Assembly: GCA_965214025.1 (NCBI GenBank)
Contig: CBDCAW010000041.1
Span: 35,942-99,941 of the forward strand
From: Granulosicoccus sp965214025
GTDB lineage: Bacteria; Pseudomonadota; Gammaproteobacteria; Granulosicoccales; Granulosicoccaceae
DNA: 64,000 bases
Direction of reading: 5' to 3'
Every line of letters starts with the position of its first letter. Position 1 is the first letter of the stretch. The notes below the pieces were generated by a model, which worked only from the letters and a program-made list of their open reading frames with translations, was not told the origin of the DNA and did not search any database. Of this stretch, positions 35,382 through 43,513 are shown piece by piece. Position numbers and translations under genes: made by a program.

Positions 35382-37760
35382 TCAGTCAAGCGGGTCTCCC
35401 GAATTGAGCTCGAGCAGCAGGCGCTGCGCCGGGCGGTAGAAAGGTGCGGCTTCGAGCGCGTAAAGCACTTCACGCCGGGCCATGGGTTGGTCAGCGAGCT
35501 GCCGTGCCGCCCTGGCAAGACCCAGGCGAGCGGCGGCAGGGTCGTCGGGATCCAGGGCCAGCAAAGCCTGGAACTCACGCAGCGCGAGCGCCGGTTGAGC
35601 GGTACGCAGATAATGCTCGCCCAACCACTCATGCTCCTCGACCGCATAGGGCATTACCCAGTTGAGCGATTCGATGACCTCGGCCGCCTCGTCGAAGCGC
35701 TTCGCATCGCGCAGCCGACGTATTAACGCTTGCAGTGTTTCCGGTGCATGACCGCCGAGCTCGTGCCAGCGCATCAGGACGCTTATCGCACCCTTGTCAT
35801 CGCCCTGCTCGCGCAGCGCCTGCGCCAGCACTTCATAGGGGCTGCCGCTACCCACACGCTGCGGGTAGCGGCGGATCATGTCCCGCGCCAGCGCTTCCAC
35901 ACTGATCCAGTCTTCACTGCCGATCGCCCGGCCCAGTTGGCGCGAAGCTACCCGATAATCTTCCAGGCCGTCGATGATGTCACTGAAGGTGACGTCCAGA
36001 TGTTTCTGGAACTCCCGGTCGAACGCCTTGCTGTCGAGTTCGACAGCCTCGGCAAGTGCGGTTTCGACAGTCTTGCGGTCGGCAAACGCCTCGAGCATCG
36101 TCACCAGCGCCTGATGCCCCCAGCGCGTGGCAATGAAATCGCAGATCAGCCCGGCCTGCATGTAGGACACCTGTACCTGCCCCTCATAGGATGGCCGCAC
36201 GAACCCGAGATCGAGCTCCGCGATCGGCAGCAGCCGATCCTGCTCCATGGCGCTCAACGTTTCGAGTGGCAATTCGCGATCGGGTAGTGGTCCGGTGTTC
36301 CATTCCTCGTACACCGACAGGCCTTCGCTGAACCAGCGCGGCAGACGATGGTTGGTCGCCTCCAGCGTGAACACGTGGGCGATCTCGTGCCACAGGGTAC
36401 TGCCCCAGTGAAATTCACCGTTGGCGCGTGCCTTGGGGCTGTCCATCGCAGTCAGGTAGCCGAAGGTCACTCCCAGCAAGCCGATGCCCGGCGTGCTCAC
36501 GGTGCGTACACCGAAATCGTCGTGATCATGATAGAGCTCGACGATCATCGGCTGCCGCAGACGGAAGTCGTAGCGACGGGTGAACAGCTGCACCGCACGT
36601 ATCGACAGATCGATCACATAGGGCTCCAGCGCGTCGGCATCTTCCTCGTCGAGACGGACGAGCACCCGCCCCAGCGACTCCCCGGGACGCTCCGGATCCG
36701 GCACATCGACGGCACTGAGTCGCATGCCGTCGAGCTTGTCCAACAGGCGCAGGGTATTGACCGTCTGCGCATCGAAGCCGTCCAGACCGAACGCTTTTTC
36801 CAGGTGATACCGGGCACCGAATACGCTGTTGAGGCGCAGCAGGTTGATACCCAGATCACGGTGCGCCGCAGCGAGTTCCGGATCGGTGTCGACCGCACGC
36901 TGATAGAGCTCCACCGCCTCGCGATACCGATAGGTGATGATGTAGAAATGCGCAGCCGTGTTGAACACATCGCCATAAATGGGGTTCAGCGCCAGTGCCT
37001 TGTTCACCCACGGCTTGATCGGTTCGTCGTCCAGCAGGTTGGCCCCGGCATGCAGGGCGTAGATCTCGAGCGGCGTGACTGATTGACTCTCGGCCTCGAG
37101 CAGCGCTCGGTTCAACAGGCCTCTGGCCGCAGCGAGGTTCTGCAGCTCCAGCTCGATTCGTGCGAGCAACAGCAACGCCTCGATGCTATCCGGATTCTCT
37201 GCCGTGATTCGAATCAGCTCCTCGCGTGCCCGGCCTTCGAACGATTCGGTCATCGCTGCCGCAAGGCCGAGCCGCGCCGGCAGCCAGGTGTCGTCGTACA
37301 ACAAGGCTTCACGAAACAGCGATAGTGCATCACTCGTCTGATGGGTCTCCAGATACAACCGGCCCCAGTCGGTCTTGATCGCAGGGTCATCACTGTCGGC
37401 AGCAGCTTCGCGGAACAGTCGGTTGGCCAGCCGTACGTCCGACAATGCGGCAGCCGCATTGGCCCGCACATGCACGCCCGGCTGCACGCCGCCTTCCCGT
37501 CGATTCGAACCGGCCTTCACGTCGGCTGCCGATTCATCCGCCGAACCCAGCAGCTGTTCGTAGCACGCTCGCGCCGCATCACGCCTGCCCGCATAGCTGT
37601 GTTCGTCACATACCTTCAGACGGGCGTCGCGCGTGGTGTCGTAATGCACGACCAACGCATGAGCCTGCGGAAGGCCGAGAAACGCCGAAATCACGAACAG
37701 CAGCAGGCGAGGTAGCTGGCCTGTGATCTGACCGGGTATCACGTCGCTCTGACTAGACAT
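35382..37760 (-). CDS. TPR protein with gluzincin (peptidase MA-like) domain
   Basis: 792 residues from the ATG at 37760, which overlaps the caspase-like gene by eight bases; an earlier in-frame ATG at 37817 would overlap by 65. A hydrophobic segment (about 15-33) is a likely signal or anchor. Residues about 70-310 and 610-785 form TPR-like helical repeats. Between them lies HEIAH (458-462) with Glu479 in 'FSEGLSVYEEW', the HExxH-18-E pattern of gluzincin metallopeptidases. Probably periplasmic. It may cut or bind a protein delivered by the cluster's vWA partners; this is inference. Confidence 0.82.
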   Translation of the reverse strand: MSSQSDVIPGQITGQLPRLLLFVISAFLGLPQAHALVVHYDTTRDARLKVCDEHSYAGRRDAARACYEQLLGSADESAADVKAGSNRREGGVQPGVHVRANAAAALSDVRLANRLFREAAADSDDPAIKTDWGRLYLETHQTSDALSLFREALLYDDTWLPARLGLAAAMTESFEGRAREELIRITAENPDSIEALLLLARIELELQNLAAARGLLNRALLEAESQSVTPLEIYALHAGANLLDDEPIKPWVNKALALNPIYGDVFNTAAHFYIITYRYREAVELYQRAVDTDPELAAAHRDLGINLLRLNSVFGARYHLEKAFGLDGFDAQTVNTLRLLDKLDGMRLSAVDVPDPERPGESLGRVLVRLDEEDADALEPYVIDLSIRAVQLFTRRYDFRLRQPMIVELYHDHDDFGVRTVSTPGIGLLGVTFGYLTAMDSPKARANGEFHWGSTLWHEIAHVFTLEATNHRLPRWFSEGLSVYEEWNTGPLPDRELPLETLSAMEQDRLLPIAELDLGFVRPSYEGQVQVSYMQAGLICDFIATRWGHQALVTMLEAFADRKTVETALAEAVELDSKAFDREFQKHLDVTFSDIIDGLEDYRVASRQLGRAIGSEDWISVEALARDMIRRYPQRVGSGSPYEVLAQALREQGDDKGAISVLMRWHELGGHAPETLQALIRRLRDAKRFDEAAEVIESLNWVMPYAVEEHEWLGEHYLRTAQPALALREFQALLALDPDDPAAARLGLARAARQLADQPMARREVLYALEAAPFYRPAQRLLLELNSGDPLD

Positions 37761-38673
37761 CACTGTCCTCCTGCTGCCAGCCGGTGGCCTTGTCGATATC
37801 CCGTTGAACACGTGCAATCGACAGCAGCAACGTTTCCAGCTTGTCGTAGTAGTCCGCCACCGTGAGGTCAGGCTTGCGTTTTTTCAGTGCGTGAAATTCC
37901 TGCTCGAGCGACAGCCGTGAATCGAGCAGGCCGGCCACCGCAGGGTCGCTGCTCGCCGCACGCAACGCACCGCGCCGGGCCAGCGCCACACTGGCAGGTG
38001 CATCGCCGGTCAGACGCGGATGCTCGGAGGCCAACAGTTTTTTGTCTTCGTAGTAGTCGGCCGTCTTCTGATTGGCAAAGCGAAACACTTCGGCGAGCGT
38101 GAGTATCTCGTTGCGATCGACATCGGCTGCGCCGTCTTCGAGCGCGGCGGCTAGAAACTCGGGGAAACGCACCGCGTTCAGCTCGCCACCGCTCTTGGTC
38201 GCGGTGACCACCTGGCGACCGGGCTGGCTGAGTACATCCAGCAAAGCGCCACTGGCGCTGGTGGCGACGATCACCGACTGACGCGGAGCCGCGACGGCAT
38301 TGAGACCCGCGACCAAATCTTCCGTGGTGAGGTCCGGGCCACGAATGTTGAAGCGAAAACCGTCCGCACTGACGCTGCCATGGCCGATCAGCACGAGCAC
38401 GAAGTCATCCGCCGGCAGGCGAGCCTGCTTCGCGAGCGCGTCGAGCACGGCCTTTCGCTCCAGATGACCCGCATTCACCTGCATCACGTCATCCGGCTCG
38501 CTACCGAGCGAGCGCAGCGCTTCGGCCAGCACCAGACCGTGCGACTCGAACGCCTTGGCATACTCCGGGTCACCCCCGAGACCGGTGACTACGAGTGCGG
38601 CTGTCCTGGCCTGTATGACAGCGGGAAAGCCTGCCAACAGCAGCAGGCCGAGCAATGGCAGCGCATGCCACAT
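37753..38673 (-). CDS. Caspase-like (clan CD) protein with replaced catalytic Cys
   Basis: 306 residues, signal peptide about 1-22. The first half has the caspase/legumain fold: hydrophobic strand 'DFVLVLIGHGS' with the catalytic-type His98, then 'SVIVATSASGALLDVL' at the position where active members carry D-x-C-x-S-G; here Ser139 stands where Cys is expected. 'GGELNAVRFPEFLAAAL' is like the strand after the active site. The last 80 residues are helical with a coiled-coil look. Likely a catalytically inactive receptor-like homologue, or a serine variant. The family assignment rests on motif order and spacing only. Confidence 0.66.
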   Translation of the reverse strand: MWHALPLLGLLLLAGFPAVIQARTAALVVTGLGGDPEYAKAFESHGLVLAEALRSLGSEPDDVMQVNAGHLERKAVLDALAKQARLPADDFVLVLIGHGSVSADGFRFNIRGPDLTTEDLVAGLNAVAAPRQSVIVATSASGALLDVLSQPGRQVVTATKSGGELNAVRFPEFLAAALEDGAADVDRNEILTLAEVFRFANQKTADYYEDKKLLASEHPRLTGDAPASVALARRGALRAASSDPAVAGLLDSRLSLEQEFHALKKRKPDLTVADYYDKLETLLLSIARVQRDIDKATGWQQEDSDV

Positions 38674-40954
38674 CGTACCTACGGTGCGCGGAAGGAATCA
38701 ACAGACGTCTCCAGCGCAAGCGCAACAGCCATTCCACCAGACGTGCACCCAGAAGCAACAGAAACAGGATCGGCATGTTCCACAACGGCAACCTGAGCTC
38801 GCGGGTCAAGGCTGCACTACTATCGGCCAACAGGTCGGGCAACCGATCCAGTTCGTCGGGCCGCAGATACGTACCGCCGGTGACATCGGCTATGCGCGCG
38901 AGCAGGTCTTGATTCTGACCGGCACCGAAGGCTTCAGCCGTACCGGTCTCCACGGTCGCCCACCGCTGCACCTCGACCACCGGTTCGGTGCCCGGAGACC
39001 TCACCGACGCGCGCGGCGCACGCGCGGTGACGGCGAATGAACCCTCGCCGCGCAACGGCAGGGAAGCGGCGTAGAGACCATCTTCATCGACCCGCGGGCT
39101 GAGCTCCAGGCTCTGGCTGCGGCCATTCGCAAGCACCACTTCCACCGGCACCGAAGCTTGCTGCAACGGCGTGTAATCCGCATTGCGAGCGCTCAACACC
39201 ACCTGCGCCTCGCTGGCATCACGGTAGACCGGTGCACCCAGATCCAGCGTCAGACGGGGCATCGAACTTTCCACCATGTGGCCGAGAAGACGCTGCCAGA
39301 ACCGCTCATGTGAATCATCGTCGGAGGGCATGCTCATCTGCCAGCGCCAGGTACCGCTGGTACCGAGCACATAGCTCTGACCCTGCCCGTACCGCTGCCA
39401 GACCAGCACCGGCGACTCCGTCGCCGCATTCGTCAGCAGAACGACCGAGCCGGCACGCAGTTCACCGACATCCTGCACATCGGCCACTTCCGGCAGGCCC
39501 TGCCAGCGCTCCAGATTGGCGGCAGGTGCGTCCGCCAGGGTCAGCCACGGTGTGCGCAGCCCCTGCCGCGTCGGTACGAGCTGAACGCGATCGCGCCGAT
39601 AGGTGTCGTTGCTCGTGCGACTGCTCAGCGATACCGGCAGCGCCGCATCCACCACCGAGCGCCCCCAGCCACCGTCGGCCAGACCGCTGCGCCCGGCGAG
39701 CATCAGCAGCGAGCCGCCGCGTACGTTGACGAAATCTCGCAGGTTCGCCTGCTGCTCGGTACTCAGCTCGGCAGCCTCCAGGCTACCGATGATCACCGCG
39801 TCATAGGCAAACAGATCTTCCCGGCCCTTCGGAAAGCCATTGGCCAGTTCTGCAGCATCACGTACGCCTTGCCGGTAGAACTTGTTCGGCGATGTGCGCA
39901 GCAGGCTGACCACGTCGATATCGTCGCGTGCCTCCGCCGCCCGCCGCAGGAACTTGTACTCCCAGCGCGGCTCGCCCTCGACGTAAAGCACGCGCTGCGG
40001 GGCATCCCGTACGCTCAGCACTCGTACCTGACGGTTGTTGAGACGGTTCATCTCCTGTGCGCCGGGCTCGATCGTGAACGCCAGCTTGCGCACCCCTGCC
40101 TCACCACTCGGGAAGGTGAAGCGCCACGCCGTCTCGTGACCACCCTCGGTCAGCTCGATGCGCTCGGAAGCCAGCAGCTGCCCGCCTGATTTCACCCGCA
40201 GACGCGCCGTGCCACCGCGACTGTGGCGCAACCGCACCACCGCCTGTACCGGCTGATCCGGCCCGACGGTGGTCGGCAGCCGCACATCTTCCAGTTCGAC
40301 ATCACCGGGTGGATACTCCTCGCCCACCCCCACGGTATGGATCGGTACGCCCGCGTTGCGCAAGCCAGCCCACCAGTCGGCCGACAACTCGTCCGAGTTG
40401 TCGGCACCGTCGGTGACCAGCACGATAGCGGCCAGCGACTGGTCATCGAGCGTCTCCAGCAGTTGATCCAACCCGCGGCCCAGCGACGTCCGCGCCGCCG
40501 GTGGTGGCAGCTCATCGAAACCTTCGACCGAGACCAGCGAGTCGCCGAGCGTGTAGGAGGAGGTGGCGAACTCACCGATACCGGCCGGCGGCCTGCCGGC
40601 CAGCGCCTCGCGGGCAAGCTCGCTGCGCGTCGGCGCATCCTTCGCCGCTCTGTGCTGCATGCTGCCGGAAGTGTCGAGAACCCAGGCAACGGTGTTGTCG
40701 CCGGCGTCCGTCACATCGACGAGCAGGGCCGGTTGCGCAAGCATCGTCAGCAGTGCGGCCAGCGCCAGCGCCTGCAGCGTACCGACGACGAACAGGCGCC
40801 CGATGGCAAGGGAGCGCCTGCCCAGAGTGATTGCCAACAGCGCAAGGCCGACCAAGAAGGCAGCGACGAACGACACCGCAGGCCAGCCGCTATCCCAGAC
40901 CAGCCGTGCATCGAGCCACACGGCCAGCGGTTCGTTGAAGAGAAACTCGAACAT
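38570..40954 (-). CDS. vWA-domain membrane protein with glutamine-amidotransferase-like part
   Basis: 794 residues as read. Helices at about 28-44 and 57-76 are followed by a vWA domain with MIDAS DTSGS (94-98) and 'VLVTDGADNSDELS'. A beta-rich periplasmic part follows, then a DUF1194/GATase1-like segment ('AYDAVIIGSLEAAEL', 'GGSLLMLAGRSGLADGGWG') and a C-terminal helix near 735-757. It resembles BatA-like proteins that accompany MoxR. The last 35 codons overlap the caspase-like gene by 104 bases and look like out-of-frame sequence; with one base fewer upstream, the frame would stop at 38698-38700, 25 bases before the next ATG. Confidence 0.8.
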   Translation of the reverse strand: MFEFLFNEPLAVWLDARLVWDSGWPAVSFVAAFLVGLALLAITLGRRSLAIGRLFVVGTLQALALAALLTMLAQPALLVDVTDAGDNTVAWVLDTSGSMQHRAAKDAPTRSELAREALAGRPPAGIGEFATSSYTLGDSLVSVEGFDELPPPAARTSLGRGLDQLLETLDDQSLAAIVLVTDGADNSDELSADWWAGLRNAGVPIHTVGVGEEYPPGDVELEDVRLPTTVGPDQPVQAVVRLRHSRGGTARLRVKSGGQLLASERIELTEGGHETAWRFTFPSGEAGVRKLAFTIEPGAQEMNRLNNRQVRVLSVRDAPQRVLYVEGEPRWEYKFLRRAAEARDDIDVVSLLRTSPNKFYRQGVRDAAELANGFPKGREDLFAYDAVIIGSLEAAELSTEQQANLRDFVNVRGGSLLMLAGRSGLADGGWGRSVVDAALPVSLSSRTSNDTYRRDRVQLVPTRQGLRTPWLTLADAPAANLERWQGLPEVADVQDVGELRAGSVVLLTNAATESPVLVWQRYGQGQSYVLGTSGTWRWQMSMPSDDDSHERFWQRLLGHMVESSMPRLTLDLGAPVYRDASEAQVVLSARNADYTPLQQASVPVEVVLANGRSQSLELSPRVDEDGLYAASLPLRGEGSFAVTARAPRASVRSPGTEPVVEVQRWATVETGTAEAFGAGQNQDLLARIADVTGGTYLRPDELDRLPDLLADSSAALTRELRLPLWNMPILFLLLLGARLVEWLLRLRWRRLLIPSAHRRYDVACAAIARPAAVGRLSRCHTGQDSRTRSHRSRG

Positions 40955-41067
40955 CAGAGGGGGATTTCAGGTGCCTCGAGGTGTGTCACTGACAAGCCCG
41001 CCGGGTAAACGTGCAAACCGTACCGATGGCAGGTTCACACAGGCAGACACTGAACTCAAAAGGGCAA

Positions 41068-41826
41068 TCAATGCGTCATTGCATACACTACGTAGTTGAC
41101 GCCCATCCGGTACGCCATCGCCGAGTAGTTCTCCGGATAGACAGCATCGTCTGCGTGCTCCCAGGCATCGCCGATATCCTGATTGAAATTGATGGCGATC
41201 ATCACCTGCCCGAAATCGTCGAGTATGCCGCGCCAATGGGCCCGGCGCCCACCCTTCTCCCATGTCCGGTTATCCATCAGAGCACGGATACCCGGTATTT
41301 GTTCCCGTCGGGCCAGATCATAGAGTACGTGAAAGGCCTCGCTGTCCGGCGGCAGCTCCTGCACGGGCCTGTCGGGAAACACCTGACGGATTGCGCGGAT
41401 AAAGTTCGACCATTCCAGCTCACCGTGAAAATCGTCGACCATCAGGAAGCCACCACGCAGCAGGTACTCCCGCAGGCGCGAAGCCTCGGCAGGTGAAAAG
41501 GCCAGTGAGCCCACCTCGACCGCGTAGAGCCAGGGGAAGTCGAACAGGTGGTCACTGCGCAGATCCACCAGTACACCTTCGGGAGCGACCTCGACCCGCG
41601 TGAGGCGATCGAGCCCGGCCGAAAAGTGGTTCTCGGCTTCCGGCCAGTCAGCCTGCCAGCGCGACCAGCCCCGCACGTCCGCGCCATCATAGACCAGCCG
41701 AGCGAAGGCGAACTCATGGGTCGGCGACGGTTTGGCAGCGGTTGCCACGGGAGCATGACCGAACAGCGCCAGCGCGATTGCGAACACACCGATGAACCGA
41801 GCTTTCGTTCGCCGCCGCAATAGCAT
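41068..41826 (-). CDS. DUF4159 domain protein
   Basis: 252 residues with a signal peptide (about 1-30, cut near ATA|AK). The remainder matches DUF4159: 'FAFARLVYDG', 'SDHLFDFPWLYAVEVG', 'LLRGGFLMVDDFHG' and 'RPVQELPPDSEAFHVLYDL'. The fold resembles the GATase1-like domains that also occur in the neighbouring vWA protein. First gene of the eight-gene cluster and so the likely leader of the operon; 254 bases separate it from divergent fadL. Confidence 0.87.
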   Translation of the reverse strand: MLLRRRTKARFIGVFAIALALFGHAPVATAAKPSPTHEFAFARLVYDGADVRGWSRWQADWPEAENHFSAGLDRLTRVEVAPEGVLVDLRSDHLFDFPWLYAVEVGSLAFSPAEASRLREYLLRGGFLMVDDFHGELEWSNFIRAIRQVFPDRPVQELPPDSEAFHVLYDLARREQIPGIRALMDNRTWEKGGRRAHWRGILDDFGQVMIAINFNQDIGDAWEHADDAVYPENYSAMAYRMGVNYVVYAMTH

Positions 41827-42080
41827 CTTCAGGGTCTGCCCGCGATTTCGCTGGTTACTGCGACCACGGATCGGGTCAACATGAAGTAAATTTCCGTCAG
41901 GAAGCTGTGGGTTGAATGCGCAGTTGATCCACTGACTGGTACGTACGCACGCGTCGAATACCGCCTATACTCCGCTGGAAAAAGTCATGTTCCCATGGAG
42001 ACGGCCTTATGGTCCAGTGCGTATTGTCAGACCCTTGCCCACATCGGCGTGCCCTCGTTCGGCCTGACCGCACCGGGTCT

Positions 42081-43491
42081 ATGGAGCGCCTGTCGTCGTC
42101 GCGGCGAGCCTTCCGTGTTCGGCCGCTGTGGGCAGCACTGCTCGCCAGCCCCGTGATCGTCATGTCGATGCCGACACACGCCGGCGGCTTCGCGTTGATC
42201 GAACAAGGCGCCTCGGGTCTCGGCCATGCCTATGCCGGCTCGGCGGCCGTCAGCAGCGATGCCTCCACCGTGTGGTTCAACCCGGCTGGCATGACTGAGC
42301 TGCCGAACCGCGAACTGGCCATCGCCGGGCACGTGGTCCGCACCGATACAGATTTCACGAATCAGGGCACGGCGCTGAACCCGGTGTTCAACTCCACGCC
42401 GGTTTCCGGTCCCGATAACGCCAACCCCGGTACCTCCGCCTTCCTGCCGAACTTCTACTACTCCGCTCCGATCAATCCGCAGTGGACCTACGGCATCGGT
42501 GTGAGCGTGCCGTTCGGCTCGTCAACGGAGTATGAAGACGACTGGGTCGGTCGCTACACGACCTTGGAATCTGGCGTGGACGTGATCGACATCAATCCAT
42601 CGATCGGCTGGCGCCTGTCCGACAAGATTCGTCTCGGCGGTGGCGTGAGCATCCAGCGGCTCGACGCCGACCTCGAACAGGCAGTGGACAGCGGCGCGGC
42701 ATGCCTCGGCGTTTTCAATGAGGCTGATCCGGCCGTGTGTGCCAACGCCGGCCTGCTGCCCGGTGTGCAGGAGAACGACGGCAGGGCCAAGGTCTCCGGC
42801 GATTCCACCGCCTACACCTTCAATCTGGGGGGCCCTGTTCCTGCCGCGCCACGACGTGAAGATCGGCGCCAGCTACCGACACAGCGTCGATCATACGCTC
42901 GATGGCGATGGTGACTTCACGACCAACGAAGCCCTGGCCGCTCTGCTGGCTGCCCAGGAAGTGCCGCTGTTCCAGGATACAGGCGCCGAGGCGGAAGTCG
43001 CCCTGCCGGCCATGTTCTCGCTCTCCGGTGCGTGGCAGGCGACGGACAGGATCGAACTGCTGGCTGATCTGACCTGGACGGGCTGGAGTTCCTTCGATGA
43101 GCTGCGCGTGGAGTTCGACAACCCGATCCAGCCGGATTCTTCGTCATTGCAGGATTGGGAAGATGTGTACCGCATTTCGGCCGGCATCGACTTTCGTCAG
43201 AGCGAGAAGCTGACCTTGCGTACCGGGCTTGCATACGATGAAGAACCGATCCCGTCACCACAACGTCGCACCGCCCGCATACCCGGCAATGACCGAACCT
43301 GGCTATCCTTCGGCGCCGGCTACCGGGTCAATCAGAACGCCTCGTTCGACATCGGTTACGCCCACCTGTTTCTCGAGGAAACCGCGATCGACAACCCCAA
43401 TGTGGAAACCACCGGTGGCAGCACCGTACGCGGCCTGTTCGAACCGGCAGTGGACATCCTGAGCGCCCAGTTCACCTGGCAGTTCCGTTAA
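42081..43491 (+). pseudogene. fadL: FadL-family outer membrane protein, one-base frameshift
   Basis: Outer-membrane long-chain fatty acid channel of the FadL/OmpP1/TodX family. Start at the ATG 42081 gives a signal peptide cut at THA|GG and the family N-terminus 'GGFALIEQGASGLGHAYAG' (hatch). The frame breaks in the G-run 42827-42832: with five rather than six G the text reads '...NLGALFLPRHDVKIGASYRH' across the junction and continues to the stop at 43491 with typical C-terminal strand 'LSAQFTWQFR'. If the extra G is real the gene makes a truncated protein of about 278 residues; sequencing error is the simpler reading. About 470 residues when restored. Confidence 0.88.
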
Positions 43492-43513
43492 GCAACGAGA
43501 CAGCGACAACACG

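Noticed and set aside
35365..35647. N-terminal extension of MoxR
   Set aside because: It overlaps the gluzincin gene's conserved tail and reads as shadow sequence; the family starts near the ATG at 35365.
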